From positions 1 through 10,282 of the forward strand of contig JAKAPB010000032.1 in assembly GCA_021823045.1 (NCBI GenBank): a stretch of DNA of 10,282 bases, given 5' to 3'. Position 1 is the stretch's first letter. Each line of letters begins with the position of its first letter. This document shows positions 1-6,145 of the stretch, piece after piece. The notes under the pieces were generated by a model that was not told the origin of the DNA, searched no databases, and saw only the letters and a program-made list of their open reading frames with translations. This stretch comes from Actinomycetes bacterium (GTDB taxonomy: Bacteria; Actinomycetota; Acidimicrobiia; Acidimicrobiales; Acidimicrobiaceae). The translations under genes were made by a program, and so were the position numbers.

Positions 1-207
1 ACTCATAGTCAAATATCCGTGTGCTATCGTCGTGCCAAAGGGACCCGAAGCCGCCCTCTCTGGGTCTACATGTATCCATTGGTGGTCGCCGGTAGCATCG
101 GCAAATAGATTGATCTGTTCTTGAGTAATTTGGTGCCAATCGGAGTACCCAATATGCTCACCGATTTTTGCCTTTAGCCCGGCAATTCCGTCAATTTGTT
201 GTGCCAT
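1..207 (-). CDS. MaoC-like (R)-specific enoyl-CoA hydratase, N-terminal part
   Basis: Only the first 69 codons lie in the window; the gene runs off the left edge. The protein starts [16 protein letters not shown] and contains [16 protein letters not shown] (residues 35-50), the hydratase-2 motif of MaoC/PhaJ hot-dog proteins, with the Asp-x4-His pair at D41 and H46. The following [15 protein letters not shown] segment is typical of the Rv0130 (HtdZ)-like single-domain group. Family members hydrate trans-2-enoyl-CoA to (R)-3-hydroxyacyl-CoA in the cytoplasm; the natural substrate cannot be told from this fragment. There is no clear Shine-Dalgarno before the ATG, but TAGAAC lies 7 bases upstream, so a nearly leaderless message is possible. 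The gene follows the small membrane-protein gene in the same direction after 47 bases. Family is fairly sure; role is not. Confidence 0.87.
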   Translation of the reverse strand, partial: MAQQIDGIAGLKAKIGEHIGYSDWHQITQEQINLFADATGDHQWIHVDPERAASGPFGTTIAHGYLTMS

Positions 208-223
208 AGTAAAAGTTCTACCA

Positions 224-251
224 GCAATACACTAACTAGTGGTCGCGTCAA
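224..251 (-). promoter_or_regulatory. Possible promoter with palindrome, upstream of the MaoC-like gene
   Basis: On the minus strand TTGACG (246-251) is followed after 16 bases by TATTGC (224-229), a weak -10. The spacer holds an inverted repeat, CACTA/TAGTG arms (230-234 and 237-241) around a 2-base centre. The -35 would begin next to the stop codon of the preceding gene. A good -35 with a poor -10 makes this tentative. Confidence 0.25.
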
Positions 252-254
252 AGG

Positions 255-620
255 TTATTGGAACCATATTTTTTGATATTCTCTACTCGAGGGTGCGAGT
301 AGCGCTACCGCTAAGGCGACTTCAAAGAACAGATTGAATATTCCGACCGCAGCGAGCACCGAAAACCCGTATTGTATGGTGTAGTAGACCAGATAGGCCA
401 GGGGAAGTATCGCCGCAGTTACGCCTGTGTAATACCCCCACTTCCGATCGTTCGCAATCCCCATTCCACCGGCGACGCACAGAGCTGTCAGAACCAGAAG
501 CAGGAGATCAAAGCCTCCCAATAGGCCATTCAACAGATCGAACGCGGCTGTGACGTATAACAGCATGACACCATATTGCAGGGCCTGGGGCTGAGACTTA
601 TTAAGCCATTTACGATTCAC
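255..620 (-). CDS. Small four-helix integral membrane protein, function unknown
   Basis: This 121-residue protein is almost entirely hydrophobic. Four probable membrane helices can be read at about residues 15-34, 36-56, 63-83 and 86-109, with a basic N-terminus (MNRKWLNKSQ) and a basic loop NDRKWG (57-62). There is no signal peptide and no catalytic motif that I recognise. The start is a GTG at 618-620, supported by an AAGGAG Shine-Dalgarno 10 bases upstream. The gene lies on the same strand as rlmN (137 bases upstream) and the MaoC-like gene (47 bases downstream), but nothing links the three functionally. I do not recognise a family; tiny membrane proteins of this shape occur in many actinobacteria. 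The reading frame is believable because of its ribosome site and clean helix pattern. Confidence 0.72.
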   Translation of the reverse strand: MNRKWLNKSQPQALQYGVMLLYVTAAFDLLNGLLGGFDLLLLVLTALCVAGGMGIANDRKWGYYTGVTAAILPLAYLVYYTIQYGFSVLAAVGIFNLFFEVALAVALLAPSSREYQKIWFQ

Positions 621-630
621 TAAAACAGAA

Positions 631-636
631 CTCCTT
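631..636 (-). promoter_or_regulatory. Ribosome binding site of the small membrane-protein gene
   Basis: The minus strand reads AAGGAG here, 10 bases before the GTG at 618-620. It decides the start in favour of this GTG. Confidence 0.65.
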
Positions 637-757
637 CAGATACTTTTTGCAAGTTCCGGGCTTGATCATATTGCTTGACCTGGTGGGAACTAGTGCTTTG
701 TCGGTCAACGCCGAGCTTATTAACCCACCGTTAACCACCCAATCCTTGAACACAAGC

Positions 758-1864
758 CTATTCTGACGAAGCTATCTCAGAAAATGCTGTGACGTTGGTC
801 GAAAGTCGCCTGGCCTTTCCGACGGAATGGTTCCTATTAGCTAACTGACCGCAGGCGGCGGCGATCTCGGCACCCCGAGTGTTTCGGACCGTTACATTGC
901 AGCCTAGGCCCTCCAGAAGGGATGCGAATTCATGGACCCTTGCAAGGCTGCTCCCGGTCGTCGGCCAACCCGGCGTCGAATTAAGCGGGATGAGATTAAT
1001 ATGGGCCCCCACATCCGAGGCCAACTCCGCAAGCTCTTTGGCGTCCTTATCCGAATCATTTATCCCATCCATCATCGCCCATTCAAAACTCACGCGACGA
1101 TTGGTGGCATTTCTGTATTCGTTGATCGCCCCCATTAGAGCCGAAATCGGATAAGTCTTATTGATCGGGAGCAGGCTCGAACGTAAAGCATCATTTGCGG
1201 CGTGCAGTGACACCGCTAGGTTGACTTGGATAGGTACCGCCGCGAGACGACGAATTCCGGGGACGATGCCTACCGTCGACACGGTGAAGCTTCTTGCTCC
1301 GATTGCAAATTCCTGATTCATTACCTCTATCGCCTTTATCAGTGAGCCAAAATTTGCGAGTGGTTCACCCATGCCCATAAAAACAACATTGGAAACCCTT
1401 TGATTCGCCCCTAATGCCCTGAGGCGCCTAGAAGCGATGAAGACCTGTTCTACGATCTCGCCAGAAGTCAATTGCCTAAAAAAGCCAGCTTGACCTGTAG
1501 CACAAAATCCACACCCCATAGCACATCCCGCCTGGGTAGACACACACACGGTGTCTCTACGCTTGTAGCGCATCAGCACGGTCTCTATCTGGTTCGAACC
1601 TTGCAACTCCAAGAGCCACTTTATGGTCGTCATGTTGTCAGATTTGAGTTCCGAAACTACCTTTAACGCTTCGGGCAATATTTCTGAAAGCCGGTCCCGG
1701 AGGGACTTTGGTAACGAAGTCAGTTCACTAGGTAATGTAAAGCCTCGGTAGAGTCCTTCCCAGACCTGTTTGATCCTATAATCGGGCTGGTCTGCTAGTA
1801 GTTTTGACCACTGGTCGTATTCAATGTCAAAGATAGACTTATATGAGGGTAGGGTATTATCCAT
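758..1864 (-). CDS. rlmN: Dual-specificity RNA methyltransferase RlmN (23S rRNA A2503 / tRNA A37 C2-methylation)
   Basis: A radical-SAM enzyme that methylates C2 of adenine 2503 in 23S rRNA (and A37 in some tRNAs), tuning the peptidyl-transferase centre. The 368 residues match the family length. The 4Fe-4S motif CAMGCGFC supplies C114, C118 and C121. The two mechanistic cysteines seen in E. coli RlmN (C118 and C355) correspond to C107, seven residues before the cluster motif, and C338 in NTRGAEIAAACGQLA. GMGEPLANF (164-172) is the SAM-contacting GMGEP motif. The N-terminal 100 residues form the usual RNA-binding accessory region. The ATG shares two bases with the ATG of the divergent transporter gene, and no Shine-Dalgarno precedes it, so the message may be leaderless or the promoter may lie inside the neighbour. 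All key residues are intact. Cfr is unlikely because the C-terminal motif is RlmN-like. Confidence 0.96.
   Translation of the reverse strand: MDNTLPSYKSIFDIEYDQWSKLLADQPDYRIKQVWEGLYRGFTLPSELTSLPKSLRDRLSEILPEALKVVSELKSDNMTTIKWLLELQGSNQIETVLMRYKRRDTVCVSTQAGCAMGCGFCATGQAGFFRQLTSGEIVEQVFIASRRLRALGANQRVSNVVFMGMGEPLANFGSLIKAIEVMNQEFAIGARSFTVSTVGIVPGIRRLAAVPIQVNLAVSLHAANDALRSSLLPINKTYPISALMGAINEYRNATNRRVSFEWAMMDGINDSDKDAKELAELASDVGAHINLIPLNSTPGWPTTGSSLARVHEFASLLEGLGCNVTVRNTRGAEIAAACGQLANRNHSVGKARRLSTNVTAFSEIASSE
1845..1854 (+). promoter_or_regulatory. Ribosome binding site deciding the transporter start
   Basis: GAGGGTAGGG lies 8 bases before the ATG at 1863 and inside the 5' end of rlmN on the other strand. 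The later in-frame ATG at 1962 has only GAGG at 2 bases, too close to work well, and the earlier ATG at 1824 has none. Confidence 0.5.
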
Positions 1865-2654
1865 GAGCGCTGCTCGTTTCGGGGTAACTGGTTTTTTAAA
1901 TCGTAATACGGATCAGCCCACTACCAAAGCAGCTGGCAACGATACCAGTGGCGCTGAGGTCATGGGCCACGGTGAGCATAGAGACATTACTGGCGGTGCC
2001 GCAAGGGCTGCGGTGTTCGGTGTTTCTGACGGCCTAGTGACCAATGTATCTCTGATACTTGGAGTTGCTGGCGCACACCCGAGTGGGGGGTTCGTCAGGC
2101 TGGCTGGCCTAGCGGGTCTTGTCGCTGGTTCTTTTTCGATGGCTCTCGGTGAATACGTATCGATGCGAGCCCAGAGGGAACTTTTCGAACGCGAGATAAC
2201 CATCGAGGCAGAAGAGATAGCCAACCGCCCTGAATCTGAAACGAGGGAGTTGTCCCGACTCTACGAGAGCCGAGGAGTCCCCAGGGATCTAGCCGATCAG
2301 ATTTCGAAGATCCTCATGTCTGACCCGAAGGTCGCACTCTCAATTCACTCAATGGAGGAACTGGGTGTCCACCCAGATTCGATAGGGTCACCGATCCAAG
2401 CCGCAGTCTCTTCGTTCTTGGCTTTTGCTCTCGGAGCCATCATACCCCTGTTTGCCTGGTTCTTTCTGGCGGGTTCGACCGCCGTGTGGATCTCAATAGG
2501 CGTTTCATTTGTCGCTTCGTTACTGGTTGGAGGGGCATTGGCAGTTTTCACGGGCCGCTCGATTTTCAAGAGCGCTGCCAGGCAGGTGCTCTTGTCCTCC
2601 TTGGCAGCTGGAGTGACATATCTTGTCGGAACGCTAGTTGGTCACACGGCGTAG
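1863..2654 (+). CDS. VIT1/CCC1-family iron/manganese transporter
   Basis: The 263-residue protein belongs to the VIT/CCC1 family, which moves Fe2+ or Mn2+ out of the cytosol (into vacuoles in eukaryotes, out of the cell in bacteria). AVFGVSDGLVTNVSLILGVAG (50-70) is the family's first-helix signature. SMALGEYVSMRAQ (92-104) closes helix 2 with the conserved Glu97. A Glu-rich cytoplasmic segment at about 102-174 (REITIEAEEIANRPESE) matches the metal-binding domain between helices 2 and 3. Three more helices follow at about 178-202, 206-230 and 238-260. Three starts are possible: 1824, 1863 and 1962. I chose 1863 for its ribosome site; 1962 would fit the usual N-terminus (GHGEHRDITGG) and leave room for promoters between this gene and rlmN. 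Metal choice cannot be read from the sequence. In an iron-rich acidic habitat, iron detoxification would be sensible, but that is inference. Confidence 0.9.
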   Translation: MSAARFGVTGFLNRNTDQPTTKAAGNDTSGAEVMGHGEHRDITGGAARAAVFGVSDGLVTNVSLILGVAGAHPSGGFVRLAGLAGLVAGSFSMALGEYVSMRAQRELFEREITIEAEEIANRPESETRELSRLYESRGVPRDLADQISKILMSDPKVALSIHSMEELGVHPDSIGSPIQAAVSSFLAFALGAIIPLFAWFFLAGSTAVWISIGVSFVASLLVGGALAVFTGRSIFKSAARQVLLSSLAAGVTYLVGTLVGHTA

Positions 2655-2659
2655 GTGTT

Positions 2660-2710
2660 TTGGCGGGTTGACCATATACGCTTATAATTGAATACTCTAT
2701 AGGGTATATG
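2660..2710 (+). promoter_or_regulatory. Probable promoter and palindromic operator of the DsbA-like gene
   Basis: TTGGCG (2660-2665), a 17-base spacer and a perfect TATAAT (2683-2688) predict a start near 2695. A 16-base palindrome, ATACTCTATAGGGTAT (2692-2707), covers this predicted start; 14 of its 16 positions fit perfect symmetry. A larger pair of arms, CATATAC (2673-2679) and GTATATG (2704-2710), encloses the -10. TTGACC (2668-2673) with AATACT (2691-2696) at 17 bases is a second possible promoter. A palindrome on the start site is a typical repressor arrangement. ATACCC/GGGTAT-like arms resemble CsoR/CstR-type operators, though one arm here has CTC instead of CCC. Confidence 0.5.
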
Positions 2711-2784
2711 TTGGCAGTTCAAGTCTTTGTTAGGTTATCGACGATGAGCTGAAGCACTGCACATGAATACGGAGGCAATTATAA

Positions 2785-3429
2785 GTGTCAGGTTCGACAA
2801 TTTCTCAAAGCGACACCAACGGGTCCGTTGAAGCGGTCACGTTTTATTTTGATCCAGCCTGCATCTGGACCTGGGTGACTTCTCGATGGCTAAATAACCT
2901 GGCAGAGCAGGGAGTAGTTAAGGTTAGCTGGAAACCATTCAGCCTTACAAGGTTGAATAGGGGCAAGGAGCTACCGGCTGAGAATCGCGCAAAGTTAGCT
3001 GCTTCGACCAAGGCGCTCAGGGTGATCGCTGCCCTGGACTTGGCGGGTGAGACCGACAAGATAGCGAGCTTTTACACCAGGTTAGGAGAGGCTTGGTTCG
3101 TGAAGAAGTCGGACGATCTCGAGTTAGCCCTTAGGGGTATATTGAAAGAGCCAGATCTTGAGGCTTTCGCTAAGTTCGCCGACGATGCGAGCCTGGATGA
3201 AGAGGTCGAGCGGCACCACGATGCCGCATTCTCGCTCGCTGGTCCGGACGTCGGATCTCCGGTATTGAGATTTGCTTCAGGAGGATCGGCATTCTATGGT
3301 CCGATCATCCAGCGAATTCCCTCCAATGAGGATGGTATCAGGCTGCTCGAAGCAGTGCGGACTTTGGCCCAGCTAGAAGCGGTGTACGAACTAAAAAGGG
3401 GGCGTAGTGGAACGCCCGAAGTGTCGTAG
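2785..3429 (+). CDS. DsbA-family thioredoxin-fold protein related to mycothiol-dependent nitroreductase Rv2466c
   Basis: The 214-residue protein has the thioredoxin/DsbA fold with a helical insert. It follows the pattern of actinobacterial Rv2466c-type proteins: FYFDPACIWTWVTSRWL (20-36) at the active site, VGSPVLRF (157-163) with the cis-proline P159, FYGPIIQRIP (170-179), and a C-terminal ELKRGRSGTP. Rv2466c uses a CPWC site to reduce substrates at the expense of mycothiol. Here the site is C26-I-W-T29, so the resolving cysteine is a threonine, and C26 is the only cysteine in the protein. A monothiol mechanism using mycothiol is plausible. There is no signal peptide, so it is probably cytoplasmic. 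The GTG start follows GGAGG (2771-2775) at 9 bases. It converges on mshD, which makes mycothiol. Family is secure; substrate is unknown. Confidence 0.82.
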   Translation: MSGSTISQSDTNGSVEAVTFYFDPACIWTWVTSRWLNNLAEQGVVKVSWKPFSLTRLNRGKELPAENRAKLAASTKALRVIAALDLAGETDKIASFYTRLGEAWFVKKSDDLELALRGILKEPDLEAFAKFADDASLDEEVERHHDAAFSLAGPDVGSPVLRFASGGSAFYGPIIQRIPSNEDGIRLLEAVRTLAQLEAVYELKRGRSGTPEVS

Positions 3430-3462
3430 TCGCCTTCGCATACGCGAAGAACTCGTCGGCGA
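3430..3462 (+). terminator. Hairpin after the DsbA-like gene, possible terminator without a T-run
   Basis: Immediately after the stop codon, CTTCGC (3434-3439) pairs with GCGAAG (3444-3449) around an ATAC loop. TCGCC (3430-3434) can pair with GGCGA (3458-3462) as an outer arm, across a one-sided bulge. No T-run follows on either strand, so intrinsic termination is uncertain. It sits between convergent genes, where a terminator is expected. Confidence 0.3.
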
Positions 3463-3592
3463 AGCACGATTAAGTGGCCCTTAGTCTTGCGATAAGCCTC
3501 TGATATTCCAACAAGGTCGTTGCTTTGCTCAATTTCCCTAGGCGATCCTCCGGATAAATCAAAAAACGGGTAGATTCGCCGGGTTTCTGCAA

Positions 3593-4567
3593 CTATGCGT
3601 TGCAGCTATGCTCGCTCGACGGGACATCAGCGGTGTATGCCCGATCTAAATGGTCTATTTTGAAACCTAATTCCTCGTAGAGCTTCAAGGCGGGAAGATT
3701 TCCTGAGTCAACATAAAGCATGGCTTGGGTTAAGCCCGCCTTGGAGAGCTGACAAAGGGCATAAATGCACATCTGGCGACCGATTCCCCTTCCAGCGAAT
3801 GCTGGGTCGGTAGCTATAACATAAATTTCACCTAGTCGCGGCTCGTGATCAGAATGAATTTTTGTCCAGCAAAAAGCTGCGAGCTTTCCATCGATGTGGT
3901 GAAGGTAGAACCCTGAAGGGTCAAACCAAGTCTCCGCTTCGCGTTCTACAATCGTGTCGAGATGCCAATCTCCCTGCTCTGGATGCCAGGCAAAGGCCCG
4001 GTTATTAACGGCTAGCCATTCATCTTCGTCCTTACCGACGATGAAGCTTCTTGTGCTAAAGTTCGCTTCGGGCTTAAATTCGGTTGGCAGGGGGAGTCTC
4101 ATCTGCAGTAAGTCCCTCCCTCTGGTCAGACCTGCCGATTCGGCGAGGGAGTCAAAGTATGCCGTAGGTTTGGCAATCCATAGGTGCAGATGCCCTCCGC
4201 CTTGTTTTGAAATTTCCCCTATCCCGGCAGTGAGTAACCTCTGACCCACGTCGGATTTATCATTTCGAAACTGAGGGTGAATGAGCAATTCGAGCGCCCA
4301 GGATTGGGTACCTTTCGATATCTGAAGGTAGCCGACCAACCGCGACATTCCGTGGATGTGGGCGGTAAGTCCTAGGACGCCTTTTCTTCCTCCTTGGACA
4401 AGATCGAGCCAGGTGTGGTCTTCTAGGGCCTTGTGAAGGTCCGTTGATTCGATCTCCTTGGCAAGTCGAAGGATCGATGATATGTCACGCTCGCCTACGC
4501 GCCTCTTGATCTCGATTCCATCCATGACCAACAAATTAGTATGTGTACAAAATAATTTGGAGGTCAT
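3593..4567 (-). CDS. mshD: Mycothiol synthase MshD (tandem GNAT acetyltransferase)
   Basis: MshD performs the last step of mycothiol synthesis, acetylating Cys-GlcN-Ins with acetyl-CoA in the cytoplasm. The 324-residue product has two GNAT domains, about 18-160 and 170-310. The C-terminal catalytic domain carries the family's hallmarks: VNNRAFAWHPEQGDW (187-201), WFDPSGFYLHHIDGKLAAF (214-232), GEIYVIATDPAFAGRGIGRQ (246-265) with the acetyl-CoA loop, and MLYVDSGNLPALKLYEELGF (283-302). In the N-terminal domain the expected RxxGxG loop is replaced by FRNDKSDVGQ (100-109), so its cofactor site looks degraded. The start is not certain: the ATG at 4567 has GGAG only 2 bases away, and the next ATG (4525, giving 310 residues) has none but would match the family length. 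It diverges from another GNAT gene and converges with a probable mycothiol-linked reductase. Confidence 0.93.
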   Translation of the reverse strand: MTSKLFCTHTNLLVMDGIEIKRRVGERDISSILRLAKEIESTDLHKALEDHTWLDLVQGGRKGVLGLTAHIHGMSRLVGYLQISKGTQSWALELLIHPQFRNDKSDVGQRLLTAGIGEISKQGGGHLHLWIAKPTAYFDSLAESAGLTRGRDLLQMRLPLPTEFKPEANFSTRSFIVGKDEDEWLAVNNRAFAWHPEQGDWHLDTIVEREAETWFDPSGFYLHHIDGKLAAFCWTKIHSDHEPRLGEIYVIATDPAFAGRGIGRQMCIYALCQLSKAGLTQAMLYVDSGNLPALKLYEELGFKIDHLDRAYTADVPSSEHSCNA

Positions 4568-4641
4568 AGCTCCAACTTGTGGAGGTGCTAGGTAGTAAAC
4601 TCCAGCTGGATCCGTATGGGATTGATTACAAATTGTTTGCT

Positions 4642-4647
4642 GGGGAG
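4642..4647 (+). promoter_or_regulatory. Ribosome binding site supporting the GTG start of the GNAT gene
   Basis: GGGGAG lies 4 bases before the GTG at 4652. It favours this start over the ATG at 4616. Confidence 0.45.
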
Positions 4648-4651
4648 CACT

Positions 4652-5134
4652 GTGAATCCGATTGTTCGGGTGGCTACGAAAGACGATTCGCTTGAGATAG
4701 TTCGACTAAGAAGGCTGATGTTCGAAGAAATGGCCCTGGGTCGGTCCCGCTCGGGGATTTGGGAAGAGGAGTGCGTCGCCTTTTTTGACCGAACGATCAC
4801 CGATGGCAGCGTAATTGCGATTGTGGCTGAAGATAGAGAGTCAAAAGGCGAAGGCCTGCTTAGCACGACTGCGGCGATTATTTGTCCTCGCATTCCTGCC
4901 CCTGGTATAGCTTTCGCGAACGAAGCTCGACTGACTTCGATATTTACCGTTCCAAGGTTTCGTCGGGCTGGTCTAGCCAAGATATCGATGTTGTTGATGA
5001 TGGATGTCTTAAAGTCAAAAGGGGTTGGCAGGGCGGACCTTGTTGCTTCCCCTGAAGCCGTCGAACTGTACCGGAATCTCGGTTTTAGAGAACCGTTAAA
5101 TCGTGCACTCGTGTGGCAAGTTGTCGAGGGATAA
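4652..5134 (+). CDS. Single-domain GNAT N-acetyltransferase, substrate unknown
   Basis: Read from the GTG at 4652 the product has 160 residues. It opens with the usual GNAT first strand (MNPIVRVATKDDSLEIVRLRRLMFEEM). Motif A is LTSIFTVPRFRRAGLAKISMLLM, in which R104-x-x-G107-x-A109 forms the pyrophosphate-binding loop of acetyl-CoA. It ends with SPEAVELYRNLGFREP, the motif B tail seen in many GNATs. The GTG is preceded by GGGGAG (4642-4647) at 4 bases. An in-frame ATG at 4616 would add 12 residues (MGLITNCLLGST) that do not look like the domain and lack a good ribosome site. The family covers small molecules, antibiotics and protein N-termini, and nothing here picks between these. It is divergent from mshD with a short shared region, so joint regulation is possible. 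I see no sequence sign that it acts on mycothiol. Confidence 0.83.
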   Translation: MNPIVRVATKDDSLEIVRLRRLMFEEMALGRSRSGIWEEECVAFFDRTITDGSVIAIVAEDRESKGEGLLSTTAAIICPRIPAPGIAFANEARLTSIFTVPRFRRAGLAKISMLLMMDVLKSKGVGRADLVASPEAVELYRNLGFREPLNRALVWQVVEG

Positions 5135-5151
5135 ATCCGAGGGACAAAAGT

Positions 5152-5181
5152 GTCGTTTTGAGACCAGTCGTTTTGTGCCCA
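5152..5181. repeat. Imperfect 15-bp tandem repeat upstream of nth
   Basis: GTCGTTTTGAGACCA (5152-5166) is followed at once by GTCGTTTTGTGCCCA (5167-5181), 13 of 15 identical. It starts 17 bases after the GNAT stop codon and 79 bases before nth ends its leader. Two adjacent sites for a regulator or a chance duplication are both possible. Confidence 0.55.
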
Positions 5182-5226
5182 GGTTTAGTGGGATAGCTCG
5201 CTTGGGCTCAACTCCAAGTTAGTGCC

Positions 5227-5259
5227 TTGACTACGACCAAGGGGGCCTAACATTTCCTA
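5227..5259 (+). promoter_or_regulatory. Candidate promoter giving a leaderless nth message
   Basis: TTGACT (5227-5232) and TAACAT (5248-5253) are separated by 15 bases, slightly short. TAACAT fits TANNNT and ends 6 bases before the ATG at 5260, which would place the transcript start on the A of the start codon. Leaderless genes with this arrangement are common in actinobacteria. The only purine-rich run, GGGGG (5241-5245), is 14 bases from the ATG, too far to be a normal ribosome site. Confidence 0.4.
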
Positions 5260-5895
5260 ATGAAGGAGATAAAAAAAGAGCTGGTTCAAAGGTTGTCCAC
5301 TCTCTACCCGGGTGATGCTGCTTCGCTTTGTGAACTTCGCTTCGAAGGACCTTTCCAACTTGCTGTAGCTACGATCCTCTCGGCGCAGTGCACCGACAAG
5401 GTTGTCAATTCGGTGACCAAGTCGCTATTTGGGCTTTTCCCTGACGCAAAGTCATTGGCAGGAGCAGATCTGCATAGGGTCGAAGAACTCATCAGACCAA
5501 CCGGTTTTTACAGGAATAAGGCACAGAATATTATTTCGTTCTCTCGTGAGCTGGTAGAGCGGTACGGCGGGGACGTCCCCGACACCATCGATCGGCTGGT
5601 TGAGCTAAGTGGAGTGGGTCGTAAAACGGCCAATGTGATCGTGACAGTTGGATATTCCAAGCCTGGAATTGCCGTCGATACCCATGTAATTAGGCTAAGT
5701 AGGCGGCTTGGACTTACCGAGTTCGCCGATCCAGAAAAGATTGAGATGGAACTGCTGGGGTGGTTGGATCCCGAGGAAGCCGCCGCTTTCGGCCTGCGAC
5801 TGATACTGCACGGTAGGCGGGTATGCTCGGCCAAGAAGCCAAAATGCCAAGTGTGCCCGCTGGGAGATATTTGTCCAAGCTTTAGCGATCTGTGA
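5260..5895 (+). CDS. nth: Endonuclease III (DNA glycosylase/AP lyase)
   Basis: Nth removes oxidised pyrimidines from DNA and cuts the resulting abasic site, starting base-excision repair. The 211 residues match E. coli Nth (211). All key elements are present: LSAQCTDKVVN (40-50), the helix-hairpin-helix LSGVGRKTANV (116-126) with the catalytic lysine K122, and VDTHV (139-143) with the catalytic D140. The C-terminal 4Fe-4S cluster has ligands C189, C196, C199 and C205 in the canonical C-x6-C-x2-C-x5-C spacing. The helix between the second motif and the cluster (ILHGRRVC) is also standard. It stands alone: 125 bases after the GNAT gene, and followed by a long gene-free stretch. The Cys cluster and complete length argue against MutY or a decayed copy. 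Confidence 0.97.
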   Translation: MKEIKKELVQRLSTLYPGDAASLCELRFEGPFQLAVATILSAQCTDKVVNSVTKSLFGLFPDAKSLAGADLHRVEELIRPTGFYRNKAQNIISFSRELVERYGGDVPDTIDRLVELSGVGRKTANVIVTVGYSKPGIAVDTHVIRLSRRLGLTEFADPEKIEMELLGWLDPEEAAAFGLRLILHGRRVCSAKKPKCQVCPLGDICPSFSDL

Positions 5896-5907
5896 TCAAT
5901 TAACCAC

Positions 5908-5953
5908 ATCAAGTTAAACACGGATAAATTATCAAGTTAAACACGGATAAATT
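5908..5953. repeat. Perfect 23-bp tandem direct repeat (two copies)
   Basis: Bases 5908-5930 and 5931-5953 are identical 23-mers lying end to end, beginning ATCAAGTTAAACACGG and ending ATAAATT. A shortened, altered copy (ATCAATTAACCAC, 5895-5907) directly precedes them, beginning at the nth stop codon. The unit is AT-rich compared with its surroundings. Two copies are too few to call iterons. Confidence 0.9.
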
Positions 5954-6145
5954 TGCGTAACCTGTGGCGACGGGGCCGGTGTTCAAAGATCACAAGTGTT
6001 CTTCTTGGTTGCTGCCACGGACCGCAGGGAACATATATCAACCGTGCTGAGATAGCGCGTGGATTTCGACAGCAAGCACCGTTCCAATCTAAAGTTGCCC
6101 GCTTCGACCTTTTCAGTCTGTTTTCATGCGTCCGAAATATGCGGC

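Noticed and set aside
1590..1603. GGTTCGAACC, like a tRNA T-loop
   Set aside because: It lies inside rlmN and has no acceptor stem or anticodon arm around it.
1824..1862. 13-residue extension of the VIT transporter
   Set aside because: It would overlap rlmN further and has no ribosome site.
4588..4980. 130-codon minus-strand frame opposite the GNAT gene
   Set aside because: It is the shadow of a gene with clear GNAT motifs; its own sequence is Ser/Arg-rich with no motif.
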